Shown here piece by piece: positions 8,973-19,023 of a DNA stretch of 64,000 nucleotides (position 1 is its first letter; every line of letters starts with the position of its first letter). Made by a program: the position numbers and the translations under genes. Location: positions 434,001 through 498,000 of the forward strand of contig NZ_CP019602.1 in assembly GCF_001661675.2 (NCBI RefSeq). Direction: 5' to 3'. The stretch is from Croceicoccus marinus. Lineage in GTDB: Bacteria; Pseudomonadota; Alphaproteobacteria; Sphingomonadales; Sphingomonadaceae. Under the pieces are notes generated by a model, which did no database searches, was not told the origin of the DNA, and saw nothing but the letters and a program-made list of their open reading frames with translations.

Positions 8973-9700
8973 TCGAGGAAACCGAAAGCTGGCGCCGCAT
9001 CGGCACGCCGGTGCGGGGCGGTATCGTGCTGGTTTCGGACCACGCATCGAACCGCGTGCCCGATGACATGGAACTGGGCATCACCCGGGCGCAGCTGGAC
9101 GATCACATCGGCTGGGACATCGGTGTCGGCGCCGTGGCCGACCGCATGGCCCGCCGCCACCAGATCGCCGCGCATCTCGGCAATGTCAGCCGCCTGGTCA
9201 TCGACCTCCACCGCGAGGAGGATCACTCAAGGCTCATCCCCCAGGAAAGCGACGGCGTCCTGATCCCCGGCAATATCGGCGCCGACCGCGAAGGGCGGCT
9301 GAAGCGCTTCTACCGCCCCTATCACGACGCGATGGAGGAATGGCTGGAGGACGCCGCGCCCAGCCTGATCGTCTCGCTCCACAGCTTCACCCCCGCCATG
9401 GCGAGCGATCCGGGCAAGAAGCGCCCCTGGCAGGTCGGCCTGCTCTACAACGAACAGGGCGATGCGGCGGCGCATGCCATGCGGCTGTTTCGCGAATACG
9501 GGCTGACGGTGGGCGACAACGAACCCTATTCGGGCAAGCAGCTGAACGCCACGATGAACCGCCACGGCGAGGCGCATGGCCGCCCCTATCTGGCGATCGA
9601 GGTGCGCAACGACCTGATCCGCAACGAACGCGAACAGGCGCGCTGGGCCGACATGATCGCCGACGTCGCGAAACGCACCGACGAGTTGCTGAAGCCTTAG
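8969..9700 (+). CDS. N-formylglutamate amidohydrolase family protein
   Basis: 243 residues from the GTG at 8969, which overlaps the ispE stop as GTGA. An ATG at 8945 in the same frame is the alternative. The family hydrolyses N-formyl-L-glutamate in histidine degradation, or related amides. Family motifs seen are VLVSDHASNRVPDD, IDLHREEDH (metal-ligand type), LIVSLHSFTPAM and AIEVRNDLI. No hut genes lie nearby, so the histidine role is not supported by context. Translational coupling to ispE is likely. Confidence 0.88.
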   Translation: MIEETESWRRIGTPVRGGIVLVSDHASNRVPDDMELGITRAQLDDHIGWDIGVGAVADRMARRHQIAAHLGNVSRLVIDLHREEDHSRLIPQESDGVLIPGNIGADREGRLKRFYRPYHDAMEEWLEDAAPSLIVSLHSFTPAMASDPGKKRPWQVGLLYNEQGDAAAHAMRLFREYGLTVGDNEPYSGKQLNATMNRHGEAHGRPYLAIEVRNDLIRNEREQARWADMIADVAKRTDELLKP

Positions 9701-9817
9701 TCCAACCGCAGGATTGGGGCGGGACAGGAATTCTTGCTTCGGTTACAGTGGCGCCTGCGCTAGAGGCGCTGCTGAATGCGCCTGACGCGCAACAAAACAC
9801 CACCGGAGTCCCTGACA

Positions 9818-11674
9818 ATGCCTGCCTATCGTTCACGCACCACCACCCACGGCCGCAACATGGCGGGTGCGCGCGGGCTGTGGCGCGCGACCGGCATGAA
9901 GGACGAGGATTTCGGCAAGCCGATCATCGCGATCAGCAACAGCTTCACCCAGTTCGTGCCCGGCCACGTGCATCTGAAAGACCTGGGCCAGCTCGTCGCG
10001 CGCGAGATCGAGGCGGCGGGCGGGGTTGCCAAGGAATTCAACACCATCGCGGTCGATGACGGCATCGCGATGGGCCATGACGGCATGCTTTATTCGCTGC
10101 CCAGCCGCGACATCATCGCCGACAGCGTCGAATACATGGTCAATGCGCATTGCGCCGACGCCATCGTCTGCATCTCGAACTGCGACAAGATCACGCCCGG
10201 CATGCTGATGGCCTCTATGCGCCTCAACATCCCGGTCGTGTTCGTCAGCGGCGGACCGATGGAGGCGGGCAAGGTCGTGCTGAAGGGGAAGGAGCACGCG
10301 CTCGACCTGGTCGATGCGATGGTCGCCGCCGCGGACGAGAGCTATACCGACGAGGAAGTGACCGCGATCGAGCGCAGCGCCTGCCCCACCTGCGGATCTT
10401 GCAGCGGCATGTTCACCGCCAATTCGATGAACTGCCTGACCGAGGCGCTGGGCCTGTCCCTTCCCGGCAACGGGTCGATGGTGGCCACCCACGCCGACCG
10501 CGAGGCTCTGTTCCGCGAAGCGGGGCGCCTGATCGTCGATTTGTGCAAGCGCTATTACGAACAGGACGACGAAAGCGCGCTGCCGCGCAATATTGCGTCC
10601 CACGCCGCGTTCGAGAATGCGATGAGCCTGGATATCGCGATGGGCGGGTCGACCAATACGGTGCTGCACCTTCTGGCCGCCGCGCATGAAGCCAAGGTCG
10701 ATTTCACCATGGAGGACATCGACCGCCTGTCGCGCCATGTCCCCTGCCTCTCCAAGGTCGCACCCGCCAAGTCCGACGTGCACATGGAGGACGTCCACCG
10801 TGCAGGCGGCATCATGGCGATCCTGGGCGAGCTGGACCGCGCCGGCCTGATCAACGGCGAATGCCCCACCGTCCACAGCCGTTCGATGAGCGAGGCGATC
10901 GCGCGCTGGGACATCACCCAGACCAATTCGGACAGCGTGCGCAATTTCTATGCCGCCGCGCCCGGCGGCGTGCCGACGCAGACCGCCTTCAGCCAGAACC
11001 GCCGCTGGGAATCACTCGATACCGACCGCGACAATGGCGTGATCCGCAATGCCGAGAACGCCTTTTCCAGGGATGGCGGGCTGGCGGTGCTGTTCGGCAA
11101 TATCGCCCGCGACGGCTGCATCGTGAAGACCGCCGGCGTCGATGAGAAGATCCTGAAGTTCACCGGCCCCGCGCGCGTCTATGAAAGCCAGGAAGCCGCC
11201 GTCGTCGGCATCCTCGGCAACGAGGTCAAGTCGGGCGAAGTCGTGGTGATCCGCTACGAAGGACCGCGCGGCGGGCCGGGGATGCAGGAAATGCTCTACC
11301 CGACCAGCTATCTGAAATCCAAGGGGCTGGGCGCGGATTGCGCGCTGGTTACCGACGGGCGCTTTTCGGGCGGCACCAGCGGTCTGTCGATCGGCCACGC
11401 CTCGCCCGAGGCGGCCGAGGGCGGCGCGATCGGTCTGGTCGAGACGGGCGACACCATCGCCATCGACATTCCCGGCCGCACGATCGACCTGATGATCAGC
11501 GACGCCGAAATGGCCCGCCGCCGCGCCGACATGGAGGCGAAGGGCGACGACGCATGGAAACCCGTCCACCCGCGCCCGCGCAAGGTGTCCGACGCGCTGC
11601 GCGCCTATGCCGCGATGACCACGAGTGCTTCACGCGGGGCAGTGCGCGACGTCGACCAGCTCTATCGCCGGTAA
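9818..11674 (+). CDS. ilvD: Dihydroxy-acid dehydratase
   Basis: 618 residues from the ATG at 9818, preceded by GGAG at 9805-9808; an ATG 14 codons upstream lacks support. The enzyme dehydrates 2,3-dihydroxy acids in valine/isoleucine synthesis. Iron-sulfur ligands are visible in [10 protein letters not shown] and [17 protein letters not shown]. The substrate and Mg-binding region ([20 protein letters not shown]) and the family N-terminus ([23 protein letters not shown]) are complete. It stands 13 bases before the NAD(P)HX repair gene on the same strand. Confidence 0.97.
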   Translation: MPAYRSRTTTHGRNMAGARGLWRATGMKDEDFGKPIIAISNSFTQFVPGHVHLKDLGQLVAREIEAAGGVAKEFNTIAVDDGIAMGHDGMLYSLPSRDIIADSVEYMVNAHCADAIVCISNCDKITPGMLMASMRLNIPVVFVSGGPMEAGKVVLKGKEHALDLVDAMVAAADESYTDEEVTAIERSACPTCGSCSGMFTANSMNCLTEALGLSLPGNGSMVATHADREALFREAGRLIVDLCKRYYEQDDESALPRNIASHAAFENAMSLDIAMGGSTNTVLHLLAAAHEAKVDFTMEDIDRLSRHVPCLSKVAPAKSDVHMEDVHRAGGIMAILGELDRAGLINGECPTVHSRSMSEAIARWDITQTNSDSVRNFYAAAPGGVPTQTAFSQNRRWESLDTDRDNGVIRNAENAFSRDGGLAVLFGNIARDGCIVKTAGVDEKILKFTGPARVYESQEAAVVGILGNEVKSGEVVVIRYEGPRGGPGMQEMLYPTSYLKSKGLGADCALVTDGRFSGGTSGLSIGHASPEAAEGGAIGLVETGDTIAIDIPGRTIDLMISDAEMARRRADMEAKGDDAWKPVHPRPRKVSDALRAYAAMTTSASRGAVRDVDQLYRR

Positions 11675-11687
11675 AGAGACGCCGGAC

Positions 11688-13124
11688 ATGCACCATCAGC
11701 CGCACCCGATCGCGCCCGATCAGGTGCTGACCGCCGCGCAGATGCGTGATGCGGAACAGAGGCTGATGGATGCGGGCACCGATGTTCATACGTTGATGCA
11801 GCGGGCCGGGCGCGGCGCGGCTGAATGGGTCTGGCGCATCGCCAGCGGCGCGCCCGTCACCGTGCTGTGCGGCCCCGGCAACAATGGCGGCGACGGCTAT
11901 GTGATCGCCGAAACCCTGCGCGAACGCGGCTTTCCAGTGCAGCTGGTCGCCGCGCTGCCCCCCGCCACCGATGCGGCGAAACGCGCGGCCTCACTCTATT
12001 CCGGGCCGGTCGTGGATGCCGCCGAGGCGAAGGGCACGGTGCTGGTCGATTGCCTGTTCGGCAGCGGCCTCAACCGCGAAGTGACCGGCGTGCTGCGTGA
12101 CATGCTGCACGAACTGTCCGCGCGGCATCACCGGCGCATCGCCATCGACCTGCCCAGCGGCGTCGCGACCGACAGCGGCGAATTGCTGATCGACGAACTG
12201 CCGCATTACGACCTCTGCATCGCGCTGGGCGCGTGGAAGCCTGCGCATGTGCTGATGCCCGCCATGGCGCATTGGCGGCAGGCGCGGCTGGTCGACATCG
12301 GCTGCGACACCGAACCGGGCGGCGCGCGGCTGATCGGCAGGCCCTCTATCGCCGCGCCCGCGGCTGACGCGCATAAATACCGGCGCGGGCTGGTCGCGAT
12401 GGTCGCTGGTCCAATGGCGGGTGCCGCGCTGCTGGCCTCGCGCTCGGCGGCGCTGGGCGGGTCGGGCTATGTCAAATTGCTGGCGCAGGAGCCTCTGTCG
12501 GGCGCGCCCGCCGATCTGGTCGTGCTGCGCGCGCCGGGCGCGATGACGCTCCCGCAGGCCCTGTCCGACGATCGCATCGCCGCGGTGCTGTGCGGCCCCG
12601 GCCTTGGCCGCGACCACCAGGCGCGTGAGCGGATGGAGGCGGCGCTGAATTGCGGGCATCCGCTGGTGCTCGATGCCGATGCGCTGACCCTGCTGCAGCT
12701 GGCCGACCGTGCGGATCGCACCGATCGCACTGGGCCGCTGGTGCTGACCCCGCATGAGGGCGAGATGGCCGCGCTGGAAAAATCGTTCGGCCTTTCCGGC
12801 AAGGGCACCAAGCCCTGCCGCGCGCTCTGCCTTGCGCAGTCGGCGGGGGCGGTCGTGATTGCCAAGGGCGCGGACACGCTGGTCGCTTCGCCCGGCGGCG
12901 CGCTGGCCTATGCGCCGCCATCGCCCAGCTGGCTGTCGGTCGCGGGCACGGGCGACGTGCTGGCGGGGCTGACCGCCTCGCGCCTCGCGGTGACGGGCGA
13001 CCCATTCCGCGCCGCGACCGAAGCCGTGTGGCTGCATGCAGAGGCCGCGCGCCGCACGGGTGCCGATTTCACTGCCGCGATGCTGGCGGAATCGGTGCGC
13101 GATGCTATGTGCGCCGCCCTATGA
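11688..13124 (+). CDS. Bifunctional NAD(P)H-hydrate epimerase / ADP-dependent dehydratase
   Basis: 478 residues from the ATG at 11688. Residues 1-~215 are the YjeF_N epimerase (VTVLCGPGNNGGDGYVIAETL; VDCLFGSGLNR; AIDLPSGV). The rest is the ribokinase-like carbohydrate kinase domain (GLVAMVAGPMAGAALL; LVLDADALTLL; LTPHEGEMAAL; SVAGTGDVLAGLTASRL). The protein repairs damaged NADHX/NADPHX. It ends with an ATGA overlap into the methyltransferase gene. Confidence 0.95.
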   Translation: MHHQPHPIAPDQVLTAAQMRDAEQRLMDAGTDVHTLMQRAGRGAAEWVWRIASGAPVTVLCGPGNNGGDGYVIAETLRERGFPVQLVAALPPATDAAKRAASLYSGPVVDAAEAKGTVLVDCLFGSGLNREVTGVLRDMLHELSARHHRRIAIDLPSGVATDSGELLIDELPHYDLCIALGAWKPAHVLMPAMAHWRQARLVDIGCDTEPGGARLIGRPSIAAPAADAHKYRRGLVAMVAGPMAGAALLASRSAALGGSGYVKLLAQEPLSGAPADLVVLRAPGAMTLPQALSDDRIAAVLCGPGLGRDHQARERMEAALNCGHPLVLDADALTLLQLADRADRTDRTGPLVLTPHEGEMAALEKSFGLSGKGTKPCRALCLAQSAGAVVIAKGADTLVASPGGALAYAPPSPSWLSVAGTGDVLAGLTASRLAVTGDPFRAATEAVWLHAEAARRTGADFTAAMLAESVRDAMCAAL

Positions 13125-14329
13125 GTATCATTACACGCATCGCCGCCAAGGGCGATGGCCAGACGCAGGACGGGCGCTTTGTCGCGCTGACCGCCCCCGG
13201 CGACGATGTCGCGCCCGATGGCACTATCACGCCGGGCCCGCATCACGCCCAGCCGCCCTGCCGCCATTTCCCGCAATGCGGCGGCTGCCAGCTGCAGCAG
13301 CTGGACGAGGAAAGCTGGCGTGATTTCGTCACCAGCCGCGTCGCCAATGCCGCCGAGGGGCAGGGGCTGGAGCCCCAAGCGCTGGAACCCGCCGAACTTT
13401 CCCCGCCGCTCAGCCGCCGCCGCGCCACGCTGCACGCCGAGGCGCGCGGAAAATCGGCCCGCATCGGCTTTCGCGAGGAACGCTCGCACAATATCGTCGA
13501 CATGCACCAGTGCGAGGTGCTGGTGCCCGCACTGTTCGATCTGGTCGCGCCGCTGCGCCGCCTGATCGCCGGCTTTGGCCGCAAGCGCCTGTCCGCCGAC
13601 ATCCAGCTGACGCTCTGCGACCAGGGGGTGGACTGCAACATCACCGGCTACACGCCCGAGGGGCTGGCCGAGACCGAGGCGCTGATCGCCTTTGCGCAGC
13701 AGAACGGCCTCGCGCGGCTGACGCTGAACGACGGTTATGGCCCCGAAACCCATTGGGAGCCCGAGCCCGCGACCGTCACCCTGTCTGGCGTGCCGGTAGC
13801 GCTGCCGCCGGGCAGCTTCTTGCAACCTACCCGAGAGGGCGAGGCGGCGCTGGTCGCCGCCGCGAGCGAATGGCTGGCGGGCGCGAAACATGCCGCCGAC
13901 CTGTTCTCCGGCCTCGGCACCTTCGCCTTCGCCCTGTCGGCCAAAAGTTCAGCAGGCGGCGCGAAAGTGCTGGCCGTCGAAGCCGCGCGCGACGCGCATC
14001 TGGCATGCAAGTCGGCGGCGGGCATCGCGCAGCGGCAAGTCTTCGCCATGCACCGCGACCTGTTCCGCAATCCGCTGCAGGCCGACGAACTGGCCCGCTT
14101 CGACGCGGTGCTGCTCGACCCGCCGCGCGCCGGGGCGAAGGAGCAGGTGGCCCATCTGGCGCAGAGCGCGGTGCCGCGCATCTGCTATATCAGCTGCAAT
14201 CCGTCGAGCTGGGCCAAGGACGCCGCCGCGCTGGTGGCGGGCGGATACCGCCTCGTCAAACTGCGCCCGGTGGGCCAGTTCCGCTGGTCGACCCATGTGG
14301 AACTCGCCAGCTTGTTTGAGAGGGACTAG
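13121..14329 (+). CDS. rlmD: 23S rRNA (uracil-C5)-methyltransferase, RlmD/RumA type
   Basis: 402 residues from the ATG at 13121, overlapping the previous stop. The N-terminal 4Fe-4S cysteines (CRHFPQCGGCQLQQL plus CEVL further on) identify the RlmD/RlmC class of U5 methyltransferases. The SAM motif is DLFSGLGTFAFAL, and the catalytic region is LLDPPRAGAKEQ followed by ICYISCNPSSWAKDA with the nucleophilic Cys. The TRAM domain is short. The exact rRNA target (U1939 or U747) cannot be fixed from sequence alone. Confidence 0.87.
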   Translation: MSIITRIAAKGDGQTQDGRFVALTAPGDDVAPDGTITPGPHHAQPPCRHFPQCGGCQLQQLDEESWRDFVTSRVANAAEGQGLEPQALEPAELSPPLSRRRATLHAEARGKSARIGFREERSHNIVDMHQCEVLVPALFDLVAPLRRLIAGFGRKRLSADIQLTLCDQGVDCNITGYTPEGLAETEALIAFAQQNGLARLTLNDGYGPETHWEPEPATVTLSGVPVALPPGSFLQPTREGEAALVAAASEWLAGAKHAADLFSGLGTFAFALSAKSSAGGAKVLAVEAARDAHLACKSAAGIAQRQVFAMHRDLFRNPLQADELARFDAVLLDPPRAGAKEQVAHLAQSAVPRICYISCNPSSWAKDAAALVAGGYRLVKLRPVGQFRWSTHVELASLFERD

Positions 14330-14757
14330 CCCAGCACCGACAGGAACGCGCGGATCGCCAGCAGCACCAGCGCAAGGCTCGACACCACGAACAGCGCCGC
14401 GCGCACCGACACCACGTTGACCCGCGCCTGCCATACCGAGTGGACCACGCGCACCACGACATAGAACCACGCCAGCCCCACGTCGTAACCGCTCGCCCCG
14501 CCCAGCGACAGGATGACGCAGGCTGCATAGAAGATCGTCGGCTGCTCCATCAGATGGTTGTAGTTCTGCGCCACCCAGTCCTTCGCCTCGGGCGCGACGC
14601 GGGCGATGTCGCCGCCGACCGCGCCGGGCGGCATCTTGGCGACATTGATGCCATGCTGCCGGAACAGGCCCATCCGGTGGATCAGCATCCAGAAGAACAT
14701 CACCACCGTCCACACCACCAGCGCGGCGGCAGGTATCAGTATCGTCGTATCGGCCAT
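14326..14757 (-). CDS. MAPEG family membrane protein
   Basis: 143 residues with four hydrophobic segments (about 6-27, 73-92, 97-113, 120-140), the MAPEG topology. The signature NYNHLMEQPTIFYAA and RVVHSVWQARVN matches the bacterial MAPEG branch related to membrane glutathione transferases and leukotriene synthases. The substrate is unknown. Its stop overlaps that of the convergent methyltransferase gene by 4 bases. Confidence 0.88.
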   Translation of the reverse strand: MADTTILIPAAALVVWTVVMFFWMLIHRMGLFRQHGINVAKMPPGAVGGDIARVAPEAKDWVAQNYNHLMEQPTIFYAACVILSLGGASGYDVGLAWFYVVVRVVHSVWQARVNVVSVRAALFVVSSLALVLLAIRAFLSVLG

Positions 14758-14941
14758 GGATGTTCCCCATTCTCCCCGGTGGCGGAACAGTGCCGCCGAC
14801 CGCCTGTGCTGTCAAAAGCTTTGATTTCGCCCCCTGTGCCGCGCTGCTGTCGCTTGCGTGTCACCGATGCGGGTCTATATCGGCGCCTTCATGGATTTAT
14901 GGCCCCGCCATGCCGCGGGGCGCGCTTTAAGGAGATGCAGT

Positions 14942-16153
14942 GTGGGCAAGGTTCTGGTGATCGGCGCGGGCGGGGTCGGCTCGGTCGCGGTGCACAAGAT
15001 GGCCATGAACAGCGGCATCTTCTCTGAAATCGTGCTGGCCAGCCGCACCGTGTCCAAATGCGAGGCCATCGCCGCCAGCGTGAAGCAGCGCACCGGCGTG
15101 ACCGTGCCCACCCACGCCATCGACGCCGACGATGTCGCGGCCACGACCGCGCTGATCGAACAGGTAAAGCCCGACCTCGTCGTCAATCTGGCGCTGCCCT
15201 ATCAGGACCTGTCGATCATGGATGCCTGCCTCAACGCGGGCGTGCACTACATGGACACCGCGAATTACGAGCCCAAGGACGTCGCGAAGTTCGAATACCA
15301 CTGGCAGTGGGCCTATCAGGACAGGTTCAGGGACGCGGGCCTGATGGCGCTGCTGGGCAGCGGCTTCGACCCCGGCGTGACCAGCGTGTTCGCGATGTGG
15401 CTCAAGAAGCACAAATTGAAGACCATCCGCCTGCTCGACATCCTCGACTGCAACGGCGGCGATCACGGTCAGGCCTTCGCGACCAATTTCAACCCCGAGA
15501 TCAACATCCGCGAAGTGACCGCGCCTGCGCGTCACTGGGAGAATGGCGAGTTCGTCGAGACCCCGGCGATGGGCGTCAAGCAGACCTTCGGCTTCGAAGA
15601 GGTCGGCGAGAAGACGATGTACATGATGTACCACGAGGAGCTGGAAAGCCTCGCCCGTTTCGTGCCCGAGATGGAGCGGGCGCGCTTCTGGATGACCTTT
15701 GGCGAGGAGTACATCAAGCACCTCACCGTGCTGCAGAACGTGGGCATGACCCGCATCGACCCCGTGATGTACGAAGGGCGCGAGATCATTCCGCTGCAGT
15801 TCCTCAAGGCCGTGCTGCCCGAACCCTCCAGCCTGGGCGAGACGACCAAGGGCAAGACCAATATCGGCGACATCGCCACCGGCGAGGCGCTGGACGGATC
15901 GGGCGAGAAGACGTTCTACATCAAGAACATCTGCGACCATGAAAAGGCGTATGAGGAAACCGGAAACCAGGCCGTCAGCTATACCACCGGCGTCCCGGCG
16001 ATGATCGGCGCGGCCATGATCCTGACCGGCAAGTGGAAGGGTGAGGGCGTGTTCAACATGGAGCAGTTCGATCCCGATCCCTTCATGGAGATGCTGAACG
16101 AACACGGCCTGCCGTGGAGCGTGGAGGAGCTTGACGGCCCGCTGCCGTTCTGA
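14942..16153 (+). CDS. Carboxynorspermidine dehydrogenase (saccharopine dehydrogenase family)
   Basis: 403 residues from a GTG at 14942, supported by AAGGAG at 14929-14934; an upstream in-frame ATG at 14858 lacks such a site. The N-terminus GKVLVIGAGGVGSVAVHKM is the NADPH-binding fold. The body (NTANYEPKD-type region, GSGFDPGVTSVFAMWL, DCNGGDHGQAFATNFNPE) matches the LYS9-like CANSDH group. It condenses L-aspartate semialdehyde with putrescine or diaminopropane to carboxyspermidine or carboxynorspermidine. The partner decarboxylase is at 17811 and ornithine decarboxylase at 20839, which supports a spermidine role. Confidence 0.9.
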   Translation: MGKVLVIGAGGVGSVAVHKMAMNSGIFSEIVLASRTVSKCEAIAASVKQRTGVTVPTHAIDADDVAATTALIEQVKPDLVVNLALPYQDLSIMDACLNAGVHYMDTANYEPKDVAKFEYHWQWAYQDRFRDAGLMALLGSGFDPGVTSVFAMWLKKHKLKTIRLLDILDCNGGDHGQAFATNFNPEINIREVTAPARHWENGEFVETPAMGVKQTFGFEEVGEKTMYMMYHEELESLARFVPEMERARFWMTFGEEYIKHLTVLQNVGMTRIDPVMYEGREIIPLQFLKAVLPEPSSLGETTKGKTNIGDIATGEALDGSGEKTFYIKNICDHEKAYEETGNQAVSYTTGVPAMIGAAMILTGKWKGEGVFNMEQFDPDPFMEMLNEHGLPWSVEELDGPLPF

Positions 16154-16953
16154 TGACGGAACGCGCTGCCGAACCTTACCCGATGCTCTTCGTCCATGGC
16201 GCGCTGGGGGATGCGCGCACATGGGGGCCGGTGCTGGATGCGTTGCCCTTCGATGTCGATGTGCGGGCGATCACCCTGTCCTATTTCGGTGCCGCCGCCT
16301 GGCGCGGCGACGGCAGCGATTTCGGCACGGAGCGTCATGCCGCCGACCTCGAGCAGTTCATCGACGCGACGATGGACGCCCCGGTGGTGGTCGTCGCCTG
16401 GTCCTATGGCTGCCACCCCGCGCTGCTGCTGGCGCAGCGGCGCTCGGACCTGGTCGCGGCGCTGGTGCTGTACGAGCCGGTGATCGGCAGCTTTGTCGAT
16501 GATGACGATTTGCGCCACCGCTTCGGCGCGGATGCCGCCGCCTGCTTCGGCCCCGTGGGCGAAGTACTGGCCGAACAGGGCGAGGAAGCCGCCGCGCACC
16601 GTTTGTTCGACAATGTCGGTCATCCCGGTTTCATTGCCGACCTGCCTGATGATCGCCGCCGCATCGCGCTGTCGAACGCGCGCACGATCCCGCTGATGAT
16701 GGGCAAGGGCGTGCCGCCGACCAAAATCACCGCCGACGATCTGCGCGCGCTGGACCTGCCGGTGATCGCCGCGATGGGGTCGGAAACTCGCCCCGCCTTT
16801 GCCATACCCACGCGCGTGCTGGCGGATGTCGCGCCGCAGGGCCGGCTTGAAGTGGTCGAAGGCGCGGGCCATCTTCTGCCAGAGAGCGACCCGGCTCGCT
16901 TCGCCGGACTGGTCACCGAATGGCTCGCGCAGCAGGACATCGGCGCGCGCTGA
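16153..16953 (+). CDS. Alpha/beta hydrolase
   Basis: 266 residues, starting inside the upstream stop (TGATGA). Alpha/beta-hydrolase features are FVHGALGDARTW (oxyanion region), the nucleophile elbow AWSYGCHPAL with Ser in A-x-S-x-G, and the C-terminal VEGAGHLLPESDP with the catalytic His. The substrate is unknown. Its place between the two carboxynorspermidine genes suggests co-expression, but no chemical step in the known pathway needs a hydrolase. Confidence 0.85.
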   Translation: MTERAAEPYPMLFVHGALGDARTWGPVLDALPFDVDVRAITLSYFGAAAWRGDGSDFGTERHAADLEQFIDATMDAPVVVVAWSYGCHPALLLAQRRSDLVAALVLYEPVIGSFVDDDDLRHRFGADAAACFGPVGEVLAEQGEEAAAHRLFDNVGHPGFIADLPDDRRRIALSNARTIPLMMGKGVPPTKITADDLRALDLPVIAAMGSETRPAFAIPTRVLADVAPQGRLEVVEGAGHLLPESDPARFAGLVTEWLAQQDIGAR

Positions 16954-16968
16954 ACGACAGGAGAGGGC

Positions 16969-17364
16969 ATGAAGGCAGGATGGGCGGCACTGGCGCGGGC
17001 AGCCGCATTGGCAGGCGTTCTGGCTTTGGCCGGATGTCATGGCGATCCGCCAGCCGATAGCATGCCCGATGCGCCGCGCGATGTCGCCCCGGTCATGCCC
17101 GCGCCCGACGCCGCCGCATGCATGGCGCAGGGCGGCATGCTGGACCGCAGGGGCAGGGCGCAGACGCTGATGTGCGTGCATCCCTATCCCGACGCGGGCA
17201 GGCAGTGCACCTACACCCGGCAATGCGCGGGCAAATGCGTGACCGCGCCCGACGACGGCCCCGACGGTCAGATCGTCGGCACCTGCCAGGCCGACGACGC
17301 GCTGTTCGGCTGCTTTGCCGAGGTGGTGGGCGGCAAGGCGGTCCGCGCAATGTGCGTGGACTGA
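16969..17364 (+). CDS. Cysteine-rich lipoprotein, unknown function
   Basis: 131 residues. A lipoprotein signal peptide ends in the lipobox LALAGC near residue 23, so the protein is probably anchored in the inner or outer membrane. The mature part carries eight further cysteines (CMAQ, MCVHP, QCTYTRQCAGKCV, GTCQ, GCFAE, MCVD), enough for four disulfides. The pattern GRQCTYTRQCAGKC resembles small disulfide-rich periplasmic proteins of sphingomonads. No function is assigned. It has a good GGAG site before the ATG at 16969. Confidence 0.8.
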   Translation: MKAGWAALARAAALAGVLALAGCHGDPPADSMPDAPRDVAPVMPAPDAAACMAQGGMLDRRGRAQTLMCVHPYPDAGRQCTYTRQCAGKCVTAPDDGPDGQIVGTCQADDALFGCFAEVVGGKAVRAMCVD

Positions 17365-17406
17365 CACGAAAGGGGCGCGCACGCTCTTTGGAAAGGAGCC
17401 ATAGCC

Positions 17407-17811
17407 ATGACCGATTGCAAACCCGCGGGCTATCCGGCGATCTCGCCCTATGCGGTGCTGGACGACCCCGAGGCTTCGCTGCAATTCATCGAGAAGCTGT
17501 TCGGCGGCAGGCGCCTGTCGGTGACGCAGGATGACGGCGGCCGCATCCGCCACGCCGCGATCCGCATCGGCGAGGCCGTGCTGATGATGGGCGAGGCCAG
17601 CCGCGAATGGCCCGCGGCCGGGGCGCATCTTCATTTCTACATGCCCGACATCGACGATATCTGGCACCGCGCGCTTTCGCTGGGCGCGACAAGGGTGCAG
17701 GAGCCGATGCAGCGCGACGACGGCGATTACCGTGGCGGCTTTCGCGATCCCGGCGGCATCACCTGGTGGATCGCCTGCGCAGGCACGCGCGACAGGAAGG
17801 AACCAGACTGA
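17407..17811 (+). CDS. VOC/glyoxalase-fold protein
   Basis: 134 residues with the two-module vicinal-oxygen-chelate pattern (ISPYAVLDDPEASLQFIEKLFGG ... AHLHFYMPDIDDIWHRALSLGA ... GDYRGGFRDPGGITWWIA). It resembles the PhnB-like branch, which often lacks enzyme activity. It is preceded by AAAGGAG and overlaps the start of the decarboxylase gene by one base, so it is part of that transcription unit. The role is unknown. Confidence 0.85.
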   Translation: MTDCKPAGYPAISPYAVLDDPEASLQFIEKLFGGRRLSVTQDDGGRIRHAAIRIGEAVLMMGEASREWPAAGAHLHFYMPDIDDIWHRALSLGATRVQEPMQRDDGDYRGGFRDPGGITWWIACAGTRDRKEPD

Positions 17812-18980
17812 TGGAAACCCGCGCCGGCGATCCCGGAGCCTTTGCGAATTTCGACCTCGACCTGGTCGACAGCCCGGCCTTCGTGGTCGACGCCGCCAAG
17901 CTGCGACAGAACCTGCGCGTGCTGGCCGATATCCGCGACCGGTCGGGCTGCAAGGTGCTGGCCGCGCTGAAGGCGTTCTCGATGTGGTCGGTCGCGCCGA
18001 TGATCGGCGAATATCTCGACGGCGTGTGCACCTCGGGCCTTTGGGAAGCGATGCTGGCGGGCGAGCATTACGACGGCGAGATCGCGACCTTCTGCGCGGC
18101 CTACAAGGAAGAGGACATGGAGGAGATCTGCCGCCTGTCCGACCACGTCATCTTCAACACGCCGATGCAGCGCGAACGCTTCGCCCCCATCGTCGAGGCC
18201 GCCCGCAACCGGGGGGAGACCTTCGACGTCGGCCTGCGCGTCAATCCGCTCCACCCCGAAGGCGAAGTGCCGCGCTATGATCCCTGCGCCCCGCATTCGC
18301 GGCTGGGCTTCCCGGTCGACCAGCTGACCGAGGAGCATGTCGAGGGGCTCGACGGGCTGCATTTCCATACCTTGTGCGAACAGGACCTGGGGCCGTTGAA
18401 GCGCACTTGGGAAGCGCTGCTGCCGCATATCGAATATGTGATCCCCGATCTCAAATGGCTGAATTTCGGCGGCGGGCACCACATCACGCGCAGCGACTAC
18501 CAGCGCGACGAGCTGGTGCAGTTCCTGATCGACGTGCGCGACATGACCGGGTGCGAGATCTATCTCGAACCGGGCGAGGCGGTGGCGCTGGACGCGGGCA
18601 TCCTGGTGGGCACCCTGCTCGACACCCATTACAACGAGATGAAGCTGGGCATCACTGACATCTCGGCCACCTGCCACATGCCCGACGTGCTCGAGGCGCC
18701 CTATCGCCCCGCCATGCTGCATGAGCGCGAGGACGTCGAACCGATCCGGCTGGGCGGCCCGTCGTGCCTGGCGGGCGACGTGATCGGCGACTACGGCCTT
18801 CCGGGCGAGGCGGTGGGCACGCGCTTCGCCTTCCTCGACCAGGCGCATTACTCGATGGTCAAGACCACGACCTTCAACGGCGTGCCGCTGCCCTCGATCT
18901 GGCTGTGGGATTCGGACAGCGGCCTGCTCGAGAAGGTGAAGACCTTCGGCTACCGCGATTTTCGCGACCGGCTGAGCTGA
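17811..18980 (+). CDS. nspC: Carboxynorspermidine decarboxylase
   Basis: 389 residues. A fold-type III PLP enzyme of the alanine racemase/ODC class. The N-terminal PLP lysine lies in LAALKAFSMWSV, the typical NspC context, and the C-terminal active-site region reads GGPSCLAGDVIGDY. WLNFGGGHHITRSDY and YLEPGEAVAL are also NspC-type. It decarboxylates carboxy(nor)spermidine to (nor)spermidine. With ornithine decarboxylase at 20839 providing putrescine, spermidine is the expected product. Confidence 0.93.
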   Translation: METRAGDPGAFANFDLDLVDSPAFVVDAAKLRQNLRVLADIRDRSGCKVLAALKAFSMWSVAPMIGEYLDGVCTSGLWEAMLAGEHYDGEIATFCAAYKEEDMEEICRLSDHVIFNTPMQRERFAPIVEAARNRGETFDVGLRVNPLHPEGEVPRYDPCAPHSRLGFPVDQLTEEHVEGLDGLHFHTLCEQDLGPLKRTWEALLPHIEYVIPDLKWLNFGGGHHITRSDYQRDELVQFLIDVRDMTGCEIYLEPGEAVALDAGILVGTLLDTHYNEMKLGITDISATCHMPDVLEAPYRPAMLHEREDVEPIRLGGPSCLAGDVIGDYGLPGEAVGTRFAFLDQAHYSMVKTTTFNGVPLPSIWLWDSDSGLLEKVKTFGYRDFRDRLS

Positions 18981-18985
18981 TCGGC

Positions 18986-19022
18986 GCCCGCCGCCCCCGC
19001 CGCCCCCGCCGCCCCCGCCGCG
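18986..19022. repeat. GC-only 9-bp tandem repeat
   Basis: About four copies of a CCGCCCCCG-type unit fill the 43-base gap between the convergent nspC and DUF3137 stops. It is a slippage-prone low-complexity tract at the junction of two transcripts. No coding meaning is seen. Confidence 0.8.
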
Positions 19023-19023
19023 C

